DNA of 6,897 bases from an uncultured Aquincola sp. GTDB taxonomy: Bacteria; Pseudomonadota; Gammaproteobacteria; Burkholderiales; Burkholderiaceae. The notes under the pieces are model-generated. The model had not been told where the DNA came from and searched no databases. It saw only the letters and a list, made by a program, of their open reading frames with translations. This document shows positions 1 to 6,745 of the stretch, piece after piece. The translations under genes and the position numbers were made by a program. Where the stretch lies: the NCBI GenBank assembly GCA_937883885.1, contig CAKZXL010000516.1:1-6897 (forward strand), written 5' to 3'. How positions within the stretch are numbered: position 1 is the first letter of the stretch; each line of letters opens with the position of its first letter.

Positions 1-750
1 CGCTACAACCCCGACGAGTTCCTGATCAGCCTGATGGGCACCATCCACGAGACGGGCCATGGCCGCTACGAGCAGAACCTGCCGCGCGCGCTGCTGGGCC
101 AGCCGGTGGCGCAGGCGCGCTCGATGGCCATCCATGAAAGCCAGTCGCTGAGCTTCGAGATGCAGCTGGGCCGCAGCCGCGCCTTCGTGCAGCAGCTGGC
201 GCCGCTGGTGGCCGAGCACCTGGGCCCGCAGCCGGCCTTCGAGCCCGAGAACCTGTGGCGCCTCCTCACCCGCGTGGCGCCCGGGCGCATCCGCGTGGAC
301 GCGGACGAGGTGACCTATCCGGCCCACGTGATCCTGCGCTACGAGATTGAGCGGCCGTTGATCGAAGGCGAGATCGAGGCCGAGGACATCCCCGCGCTGT
401 GGAACGCCAAAATGCAGGAGCTGCTGGGCATCGACACCACCGGCGACTACACCAACGGCCCGCTGCAGGACGTGCACTGGCCCGAGTCGTTGTTCGGCTA
501 CTTTCCCTGCTACTCGCTGGGCGCGATGTATGCGGCGCAGTGGTTCGCGGCCATGCGCCGCGCGGTGCCCGACACCGATGCCCGCGTGGCGGGCGGCGAC
601 TTCACGCCGGTGTTCGGCTGGCTGGATCAGCACATCTGGCAGCAGGGCTCCCGCTGGACCACCGACGAACTGGCGCTGCGGGCCAGCGGCGAGCCGCTGA
701 ACCCGGCGCACTTCAAGGCGCACCTGGAGGCGCGTTACTTGGCCGATTGA
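1..750 (+). CDS. M32 family (Taq-type) metallocarboxypeptidase, C-terminal half
   Basis: Zinc carboxypeptidase that removes C-terminal residues from peptides, probably cytoplasmic (no export signal is visible, but the N-terminus is missing). The gene is open from base 1, so only the last 249 residues of a family that usually has about 500 are present. All C-terminal signatures of M32 are readable: HETGH at residues 16-20 (zinc ligands H16 and H20, catalytic E17), HESQS at 45-49 with E46 as third zinc ligand, the IRVDADEVTY segment near 95, and GPLQDVHW followed by an aromatic-rich FGYFPCYSLG segment. The reading frame is intact to the TGA. Its last 16 bases overlap the end of the convergent metal ATPase gene. 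The true start lies upstream of the window; the in-frame ATG at 34 falls inside the catalytic domain and is not a start. The family assignment is firm; the physiological substrate is unknown. Confidence 0.95.
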   Translation, partial: RYNPDEFLISLMGTIHETGHGRYEQNLPRALLGQPVAQARSMAIHESQSLSFEMQLGRSRAFVQQLAPLVAEHLGPQPAFEPENLWRLLTRVAPGRIRVDADEVTYPAHVILRYEIERPLIEGEIEAEDIPALWNAKMQELLGIDTTGDYTNGPLQDVHWPESLFGYFPCYSLGAMYAAQWFAAMRRAVPDTDARVAGGDFTPVFGWLDQHIWQQGSRWTTDELALRASGEPLNPAHFKAHLEARYLAD

Positions 751-3014
751 GGTGTTTGTGGGGGCGCTGAACGCAGCAGCCGGAGGCCGTTGCCGACCAC
801 CAGCAAGCTGGCCCCCATGTCGGCAAACACCGCCATCCACATCGTCGCCTCGCCCATCACCGCCGCCACCAGGAAAGCGGCCTTGATGCCCAGGGCCAGC
901 GTGATGTTCTGCCACAGCACCGCATGCGTGCGGCGCGACAGGCGTACCGTCTCGGCGATGCGGCGCAGGTCGTCGTTCATCACCACCACGTCGGCGGCTT
1001 CGGCCGCGATGTCGGTGCCGGCGCCGCCCATCGCGATGCCGATGTCGGCGGTGGCCAGCGCCGGCGCATCGTTGATGCCGTCGCCGGCCATGGCCGTGGG
1101 GCCATGGCGCTGCTGCAGCGCCTTCAGCTGCACCAGCTTGTCTTCGGGCAGCAGGTTGCCGTGAGCCTGGCCGATACCGGCTTCCCGCGCCACCGCCTGC
1201 ACCGTGGCGTCGTTGTCGCCGCTCAGCATCACGGTCTGCAGGCCCAGCGCGCGCAAGCCGGCCACCGCCTCGGCCGCATGGGGCTTGACCGTGTCGGCCA
1301 CGGCGAACAAGGCCAGCGCCTGGCGCTCGTCGGCCAGCAGCGTGACGCTGCGGCCGGCGTTTTCATGTTCACGCAGCGCCGCTTCCAGCGCCGGGCTGCA
1401 CAGGCCACGCTCTTCCATCAGCCGGTGGTTGCCCAGCACGTAGGCCCGGCCTTCCACCTGGCCGGCGGCGCCGCGGCCGGTGAGCGCCTGGCTGTGGCTG
1501 ACCTCGGCCGGCGCGACCTTCAGGCCCGCCGCGATGGCGGCCGACACCGGATGGTTGGACGCGTGGGCCAGGCTGGCCGCGATGCGTTCGATGTCAGCCG
1601 CGGGCATTGCCACGCCCTCCAGCACCTGCCAGTGCACCAGCACCGGCTTGCCGTGGGTGATGGTGCCGGTCTTGTCGAAGGCGACGGCCTTGAGCTTGCG
1701 CGCTTCTTCCAGGAAGCTGCCGCCCTTGATCAGGATGCCGCGCCGCGCCGCCGCCGCCAGGCCGCTGACCACCGTCACCGGCGTGCTGATGACCAGCGCG
1801 CAGGGGCAGGCGATGACCAGCAGCACCAGCGCCTTGTAGACGGCCTGCAGCCAGTCCCATCCGGCCAGCCAGGGCCCCAGCAGCGCCACCGCCAGCGCGA
1901 TGGCGAACACCAGCGGCGTGTACACCGCCGCAAAGCGGTCGACGAAGCGCTGCGTCGGCGCCCGTGCGCCCTGGGCCTGCTCCACCGCCTGGACGATGCG
2001 GGCCAGCGTGCTGTGGTCGTGCGGCTGCGTCACACGCAGCTCCAGCGTGCCCGCCTGGTTCACGGTGCCGGCGAACAGCGCATCGCCTTCGGCCTTGTCC
2101 ACCGGCAGGCTTTCGCCGGTCACGGCCGACTGGTCGACCGCGCTGCGCCCGGCCACCACGGTACCGTCGAGCGCAATGCGCTCACCCGGCCGCACCCGCA
2201 GCACCGCGCCCACTGGCACGCTGGCCGCGGGCTGGTCCTGCCAGCGGCCATCGGGTTGGCGCACCTGGGCCGTGGCCGGCGACAAGGCCAGCAGGCCGTG
2301 CACCGCCTGGCGTGAGCGATCGACGGCCTTGGCCTCGATGGCTTCGGCCAGCGCATACAGCGCCATCACCATCGCCGCCTCGGGCCATTGGCCGATGGCG
2401 AAGGCGCCGGTCACGGCCACCGCCATCAGCGCATTGATGTTCAGGCGGCCGTGGCGCAGCGCCTGCAGTCCCTTGGCGTAGGTTGACAGGCCCGCCAGGC
2501 CGATGGCGGCTGCGGCCACCGCCATGCCGGCCACGCGCCAGGGCAGGGTGTCGGGCGCAAAAAAGTGCAGCAGCTCGGCGGCCAGCGCCAGGCCCAGCGC
2601 GGCCAGCAGGCGCGGCGTCTGGCTGCGCGGCGCGGCCACGGTGGCCTCGGCCTGCAGCGGCGTGGCGCTGTAGCCGGCGCGGCGGATGGCCTGCGCCGCC
2701 GCCTGCACCACCGGCGGCTCGGCATCCACCGTCAGCGTGCGGCTGCCCAGGTGAAAGCTGAGGGCGCGGATGCCGGCCAGCGGCTCCAGCGCGCGGCGGA
2801 TGTCGGCCTCTTCGGCGGCGCAGTCCATCTGCGGCACGTGCAGCCGGGTGCCGCGGCACGCGGCGGGCGGCGGCTCGGCCGGGGCGTGGTCATGACGGTG
2901 GTCGTGGCCGTGGTCGTCGTGGTCATGGGCGTGCCCATGTCCGTGGTCGTGGCCGCAGCAGGTGGGGCCCGCGGTGGGTCGTGCGGGTTGAAGGGGGATG
3001 TGTCCATGCGCCAT
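735..3014 (-). CDS. cadA: Zn/Cd/Pb-translocating P1B-type ATPase (CadA/ZntA family)
   Basis: Inner-membrane ATP-driven exporter of soft divalent metals, 759 residues. In order: twin Cys at 19-20; a stretch at 22-43 very rich in His and Asp; one heavy-metal-associated domain at about 56-120 with a DCAAEE site (D64, C65, E68, E69) instead of CxxC; transmembrane segments from about 135; actuator TGES at 299-302; membrane metal site CPC at 403-405; phosphorylated D447 in DKTGT; SNHP at 486-489; SGDN at 598-601; GDGINDAP at 644-651. K711 and D732 in the last two helices match the K and D that define the ZntA/CadA (Zn, Cd, Pb) class rather than the copper class. All catalytic residues are present, so it should be active. 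It diverges from the merR-type gene at 3076 and starts just below a MerR-type promoter. No Shine-Dalgarno precedes the ATG, whose A falls at the predicted transcription start. No usable downstream start exists before M63. Which metal is preferred (so zntA, cadA or pbrA) cannot be told from sequence. Confidence 0.95.
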   Translation of the reverse strand: MAHGHIPLQPARPTAGPTCCGHDHGHGHAHDHDDHGHDHRHDHAPAEPPPAACRGTRLHVPQMDCAAEEADIRRALEPLAGIRALSFHLGSRTLTVDAEPPVVQAAAQAIRRAGYSATPLQAEATVAAPRSQTPRLLAALGLALAAELLHFFAPDTLPWRVAGMAVAAAAIGLAGLSTYAKGLQALRHGRLNINALMAVAVTGAFAIGQWPEAAMVMALYALAEAIEAKAVDRSRQAVHGLLALSPATAQVRQPDGRWQDQPAASVPVGAVLRVRPGERIALDGTVVAGRSAVDQSAVTGESLPVDKAEGDALFAGTVNQAGTLELRVTQPHDHSTLARIVQAVEQAQGARAPTQRFVDRFAAVYTPLVFAIALAVALLGPWLAGWDWLQAVYKALVLLVIACPCALVISTPVTVVSGLAAAARRGILIKGGSFLEEARKLKAVAFDKTGTITHGKPVLVHWQVLEGVAMPAADIERIAASLAHASNHPVSAAIAAGLKVAPAEVSHSQALTGRGAAGQVEGRAYVLGNHRLMEERGLCSPALEAALREHENAGRSVTLLADERQALALFAVADTVKPHAAEAVAGLRALGLQTVMLSGDNDATVQAVAREAGIGQAHGNLLPEDKLVQLKALQQRHGPTAMAGDGINDAPALATADIGIAMGGAGTDIAAEAADVVVMNDDLRRIAETVRLSRRTHAVLWQNITLALGIKAAFLVAAVMGEATMWMAVFADMGASLLVVGNGLRLLRSAPPQTPQSAK

Positions 3015-3020
3015 GACCGC

Positions 3021-3051
3021 ATTGCAAACCCTGGAGCCGCTCCAGAGTCAA
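3021..3051 (-). promoter_or_regulatory. MerR-type promoter/operator of the metal ATPase gene
   Basis: Read on the minus strand: -35 TTGACT (3051-3046), a 19-bp spacer (3045-3027) and -10 TGCAAT (3026-3021). The spacer contains CTGGAGC-G-GCTCCAG, a perfect 7-1-7 dyad at 3031-3045, which extends to 10-1-10 with one mismatch at 3028-3048. A spacer 2 bp longer than the optimal 17, with a dyad centred between the boxes, is the hallmark of promoters activated by MerR-family proteins through DNA distortion; the TTGACTCT start resembles zntA/pbrA/cadA promoters. The expected activator is the regulator encoded divergently at 3076. The dyad also lies upstream of that gene, so autoregulation is likely (inference). 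Confidence 0.9.
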
Positions 3052-3063
3052 GCGCCATGCGGC

Positions 3064-3069
3064 TACAGT
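3064..3069 (+). promoter_or_regulatory. Candidate -10 box of the merR-type gene
   Basis: TACAGT lies exactly 6 nt before the ATG at 3076, which places the expected +1 on the A of the start codon. A 17-bp spacer would put the -35 over TCCAGA at 3041-3046, inside the shared operator and a weak match. Regulator bound at the dyad could therefore repress this promoter. The call rests on spacing and on similarity to the boxes before argB (TACAAT) and the gene at 4808 (TACAGT). Confidence 0.5.
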
Positions 3070-3075
3070 CGGCCG

Positions 3076-4507
<1,432 letters not shown>

Positions 4508-4512
4508 GTCAG

Positions 4513-4581
4513 CCCCCAAGCTCGCTGCGCTCGCGGCCCCCCGCGGGGGCGCAGGTTCCTTGGGGCGGCCCGGCGGAACCT
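4513..4581 (+). repeat. Compound GC-rich palindromic intergenic element
   Basis: Starts five bases after the argB stop. Nested and adjacent inverted repeats: CCCCAAG (4514-4520) with CTTGGGG (4559-4565) enclosing GCCCCC (4536-4541) with GGGGGC (4545-4550); then AGGTTCC (4553-4559) with GGAACCT (4575-4581). GCTCGC also occurs twice in direct orientation (4520-4525 and 4529-4534). As RNA it would fold into a branched GC-rich structure and may help terminate argB or protect its 3' end. Only one copy lies in the window; that similar elements are dispersed between genes of Burkholderiales is from memory. There are no transposase remnants. Confidence 0.65.
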
Positions 4582-4589
4582 CTTCCCAT

Positions 4590-4605
4590 CGGCGCTTCGG
4601 CGCCG
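4590..4605 (+). terminator. Hairpin with UUCG tetraloop after argB
   Basis: CGGCGC-TTCG-GCGCCG is a perfect 6-bp GC stem closed by a UUCG tetraloop, an unusually stable RNA hairpin. It is about 80 nt past the argB stop. The following bases are not T-rich, so it is either a weak terminator or a 3'-end stabiliser. Confidence 0.5.
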
Positions 4606-4621
4606 TGCGTCTGTAGGCATC

Positions 4622-4645
4622 GGCCGACATCGTCGGCCATCTTTA
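4622..4645 (+). terminator. Candidate rho-independent terminator after argB
   Basis: GGCCGAC-ATC-GTCGGCC is a perfect 7-bp stem with a 3-nt loop, followed by ATCTTTA. The T-tract is short, but this is the best intrinsic terminator candidate between argB and the next gene. Confidence 0.5.
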
Positions 4646-4677
4646 CCAGTCCTCGGGCCAACGTCGTGCAAGAAGCG

Positions 4678-4737
4678 GCGTTGCGCCATCGGTGTGCCCA
4701 CATTGTTCGCGTGTTCGCAATGGCGCGTTGCGGCCAT
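4678..4737 (+). repeat. Imperfect direct repeat upstream of the small secreted protein gene
   Basis: GCGTTGCGCCAT (4678-4689) recurs as GCGTTGCGGCCAT (4725-4737), identical apart from one inserted G, with starts 47 bp apart. GCGCCAT (4683-4689) is also the reverse complement of ATGGCGC (4720-4726), so the segment can fold with a 30-nt loop. It lies about 30-90 bp upstream of the -10 candidate, where activator or repressor sites could be. Such short matches may be chance in GC-rich DNA. Confidence 0.3.
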
Positions 4738-4765
4738 GCGGGTTTTTCCTGTCCGGGTTGATCCC

Positions 4766-4801
4766 TACAGTCCATCTCACTGACCAACGTCATTGAAAGG
4801 A
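4766..4801 (+). promoter_or_regulatory. Candidate -10 box and strong RBS of the secreted repeat protein gene
   Basis: TACAGT (4766-4771) is the -10 candidate, predicting a start near 4778 and a leader of about 30 nt; no clear -35 is seen. GAAAGGA (4795-4801) is a good Shine-Dalgarno 6 nt before the ATG at 4808 and fixes that start over the in-frame TTG at 4793. It is the only clear Shine-Dalgarno at the gene starts in this window, suggesting efficient translation. Between 4646 and 4765 I see no gene, only the direct repeat described separately. Confidence 0.6.
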
Positions 4802-4807
4802 CCTGAC

Positions 4808-5194
4808 ATGAAGAACCGTTTCATCGCCGCTGCTTCCCTGGTTGCCCTGCTGGCTTCGGGTGGCGCCTTCGCCCAGTCCGACGTGTCCCGCGTGGACGTG
4901 GTGGGCCGCAACACGGCCAACGCCTGGAACAACGGCGACACCAATGGCAACCGCGAACCGGTGAGCTACAGCAACGCCGTCAGCCGCGCTGAAGTGAACG
5001 CCCAGACCCGTGCCGCCATGGCCGCTGGCGACCGCTTCGCCATCGGCGACACCTGGGGCCAGCAACTGGGCCAGCGCTTCCAGCAGCCCGAGCTGACCAC
5101 CACCGCCGCCGCCAAGAGCCGCGACGAAGTGCGCGCCGAAACGCTGCAAGCGATGCGCAACGACCAGATCGTCTACGGCGACAGCCACAGCTGA
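4808..5194 (+). CDS. Small secreted/periplasmic protein with degenerate SRx(D/E)V repeats (DUF4148-like)
   Basis: Function unknown; 128 residues. A clear Sec signal peptide (K3/R5, then a hydrophobic stretch and AFA before Q23) predicts cleavage after A22 and export to the periplasm or beyond. The mature part contains three related units: SRVDVVGRNTANAWNNGD from 27, SRAEVNAQTRAAMAAGD from 59, and SRDEVRAETLQAMRNDQ from 104. Units two and three share S-R-x-E-V-x-A-x-T-x-x-A-M. The pattern and export signal recall the short DUF4148-type proteins abundant in Burkholderiales, some mis-annotated as helicases. No Cys, enzyme motif or transmembrane segment remains after cleavage. The start at 4808 is set by the strong RBS. 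The gene stands alone, flanked by hairpins, and is unlikely to be cotranscribed with argB. Confidence 0.85.
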   Translation: MKNRFIAAASLVALLASGGAFAQSDVSRVDVVGRNTANAWNNGDTNGNREPVSYSNAVSRAEVNAQTRAAMAAGDRFAIGDTWGQQLGQRFQQPELTTTAAAKSRDEVRAETLQAMRNDQIVYGDSHS

Positions 5195-5201
5195 TCGACC
5201 T

Positions 5202-5218
5202 GACCGGCGCAGCCGGTC
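5202..5218 (+). terminator. Hairpin after the secreted repeat protein gene
   Basis: GACCGGC-GCA-GCCGGTC is a perfect 7-bp stem with a 3-nt loop, starting 8 nt past the stop codon. It lacks a T-tract but is placed where a terminator or 3'-stabilising hairpin would be, suggesting that the next gene has its own promoter. Confidence 0.5.
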
Positions 5219-5254
5219 CGCGCCGGTAAGCGAGGGCCATGCGACCATGCTTGC

Positions 5255-5995
5255 ATGACCGCTCGCTGCACCTGGCTCTTCGACCTCGACGACACCCTCC
5301 ACGACGCTGGCGCCTACGTTTTCGGGGCGCTGCATGAGTCGATGGGGGTGTTCGTGCAACGGGAGTTGCGCATCACCCGGGAAGAGGCCGACCGCCTGCG
5401 ACGCCAGTATTGGCTGCGGTACGGCGCCACCCTGCTAGGGCTGGTGAAGCACCACGGCGTCAAGCCCGCGCATTTCCTGCACGAAACCCATCTGCTGCCC
5501 GGCCTGGAAGAGCGGGTCACCGGCCATCGGCACGACCTGGCCGTGCTGCGCCGGCTGCCCGGCCGCAAGCTCATCCTGACCAATGCGCCGCGCGCCTATG
5601 CGCTGCGGGTGTTGCAGGCGCTGGGCGTTGCACAACTCTTCGACGGCGTCATCACCATCGAGGACATGGCCATGTTCGGCCACCTGCGGCCCAAGCCCGA
5701 CGCTCGCATGTTTCGCGCGCTGGCTGCGCGGCTGCGGGTGCCGCCTTCGCGCTGCGTGCTGGTGGAAGACACGCTGGACCATCAGAAGTCGGCACGCAGC
5801 ATCGGCATGCACACGGTATGGATGCAGCGCTTCGGCCGCCGCTCGCCCACACGGGCACAGCGCCAGCGCTGGAGCAGGCAGCCGGCGTATGTGCAACTCA
5901 AGACCAGCCGACTGAACGACCTGCTGCGCCCGGGTAAGCACCAACCTTTGCGGTGCGGCAAAAGCATGAAAACGGGCGAATCTGGGGGGGTGTGA
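5255..5995 (+). CDS. HAD-superfamily pyrimidine 5'-nucleotidase
   Basis: Predicted cytoplasmic phosphatase that removes the 5'-phosphate from pyrimidine nucleotides (SDT1/Ppn-like group), 246 residues. HAD motifs in order: I, FDLDDTLHDA with nucleophile D10 and acid D12; II, LILTNAPRAYA with T109; III, K147 in RPKPDARMF; IV, VLVEDTLDHQKSA with E171 and D172. The small helical cap at about 16-90 fits this family. The recognisable domain ends near SRLNDLL (218-224). The last 20 or so residues are Lys- and Gly-rich, use codons such as CCT, TCT and AAA that are scarce elsewhere here, and run through seven G's just before the stop, so this tail may be recent or wrongly framed. No Shine-Dalgarno sits at normal distance from the ATG. 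It lies between argB and slmA, an order I recall in other Burkholderiales. Substrate preference is inferred from family only. Confidence 0.88.
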   Translation: MTARCTWLFDLDDTLHDAGAYVFGALHESMGVFVQRELRITREEADRLRRQYWLRYGATLLGLVKHHGVKPAHFLHETHLLPGLEERVTGHRHDLAVLRRLPGRKLILTNAPRAYALRVLQALGVAQLFDGVITIEDMAMFGHLRPKPDARMFRALAARLRVPPSRCVLVEDTLDHQKSARSIGMHTVWMQRFGRRSPTRAQRQRWSRQPAYVQLKTSRLNDLLRPGKHQPLRCGKSMKTGESGGV

Positions 5996-6085
5996 AATTG
6001 TTTCTACGTGCAAGAATCGACCGCAGCGTCAACTTTTGCGCACTTGGCGATGTCCCAGCTCTCGTCCGTATCCGAATTAGACTCG

Positions 6086-6694
6086 ATGGCGTCCGACGCA
6101 GACCTGCCTTCGCGCAAGCGGCCCAAACCCGGGGAGCGCCGGGTGCAGATCCTCGAGACGCTGGCGGCCATGCTGGAGCAGCCGGGCGCTGAGCGCGTCA
6201 CCACCGCCGCCCTGGCCGCCCGGCTGGAGGTGAGCGAAGCCGCGCTGTACCGCCATTTCGCCAGCAAGGCGCAGATGTTCGAGGCGCTGATCGAGTTCAT
6301 CGAAGGCAGCGTGTTCACCCTGGTCAACCAGATCGTCGAGCGTGAGCCGCTGGGCCAGGTGCAGGCGCAGCGCACCATCGGCGTGTTGCTGCAGTTCGCC
6401 GAGAAGAATCCCGGCATGGTGCGCGTGATGGTGGGCGACGCGCTGGTGTACGAGAACGAACGCCTGGCCACCCGCATGAACCAGTTCTTCGAGCGGCTGG
6501 AATCGGTGCTGCGCCAAAGCCTGCGCGGTGCCGCGGAGCGCGCGGGCTCCGGCACGCCCACGGTCGATGGCCAGGTGCATGCCTCGGTGCTCACCGCCTT
6601 TGCGGTGGGCCGCTTGCAGCGCTATGCGCGCTCGGGCTTCAAGCGCCTGCCCACCGAGCACCTGGAAGCCTCCTTGCAGCTTCTGGCCGGCTGA
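6086..6694 (+). CDS. slmA: TetR-fold nucleoid occlusion factor SlmA
   Basis: DNA-binding protein that, in E. coli, binds chromosomal sites and blocks FtsZ ring assembly over the nucleoid. With the start at 6086 it has 202 residues (E. coli about 198). The helix-turn-helix at about 38-62 reads VTTAALAARLEVSEAALYRHFASK, nearly the E. coli recognition region, followed by MFEALIEFIE. Further matches are EKNPGM (106-111), NQFFERLESVLRQ (132-144) and ARSGFKRLPTEHLEA (181-195). These and the neighbourhood favour SlmA over a generic TetR repressor, though several FtsZ-contact positions differ. In-frame starts also exist at 6008 (GTG) and 6050 (ATG). I chose 6086 because codons before it include TTA, TTT and TCA, rare elsewhere here, and the E. 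coli protein has only a short tail before its HTH. No start has a clear Shine-Dalgarno. It could begin at 6050 or 6008 (214 or 228 residues). Confidence 0.88.
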   Translation: MASDADLPSRKRPKPGERRVQILETLAAMLEQPGAERVTTAALAARLEVSEAALYRHFASKAQMFEALIEFIEGSVFTLVNQIVEREPLGQVQAQRTIGVLLQFAEKNPGMVRVMVGDALVYENERLATRMNQFFERLESVLRQSLRGAAERAGSGTPTVDGQVHASVLTAFAVGRLQRYARSGFKRLPTEHLEASLQLLAG

Positions 6695-6700
6695 CAACCC

Positions 6701-6725
6701 GGCCCGCGCGCGGCCCCCGCGGCCG
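6701..6725 (+). terminator. GC palindromes after slmA
   Basis: CCGCGCGCGG (6704-6713) is a perfect palindrome, and CGGCC (6711-6715) can pair with GGCCG (6721-6725) in an alternative fold. There is no T-tract. It may weakly terminate slmA, but GC-rich filler is an alternative explanation. Confidence 0.25.
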
Positions 6726-6733
6726 TTCGCTGC

Positions 6734-6739
6734 TACCGT
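6734..6739 (+). promoter_or_regulatory. Candidate -10 box of the pdeM-like gene
   Basis: TACCGT, preceded by C as in the other boxes here, lies exactly 6 nt before the ATG at 6746, placing +1 on the start codon. No -35 and no Shine-Dalgarno are evident. The call depends mainly on the spacing shared with the genes at 3014 and 3076. Confidence 0.4.
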
Positions 6740-6745
6740 CGCGCC

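Noticed and set aside
924..2315. 463-codon plus-strand open frame opposite the metal ATPase
   Set aside because: Its sequence is Arg/Ala/Gly/His-rich with no recognisable motif and is antisense to a fully supported ATPase. In GC-rich DNA the frames opposite real genes often stay open.
2880..2950. Tandem GGTCGTGG/GGTCATGG-like repeats that look like a short satellite
   Set aside because: They are the codons of the His/Asp-rich N-terminus of the exporter, not an independent repeat or CRISPR.
2998..3075. Upstream extension of the regulator (26 extra residues)
   Set aside because: It would translate the operator and part of the divergent gene's start. The HTH begins eight residues after the ATG at 3076, as in CadR/PbrR.
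4971..4990. Possible SlmA-binding site around GTGAGC in the window
   Set aside because: Only half of the E. coli GTGAGTACTCAC palindrome is matched and it lies in coding sequence, not next to slmA.
5247..5258. Mini-ORF ATG-CTT-GCA-TGA whose stop overlaps the nucleotidase ATG (ATGA)
   Set aside because: It could couple translation, with GAGGG about 10 nt upstream as RBS, but a three-residue ORF is easily chance and nothing else supports it.
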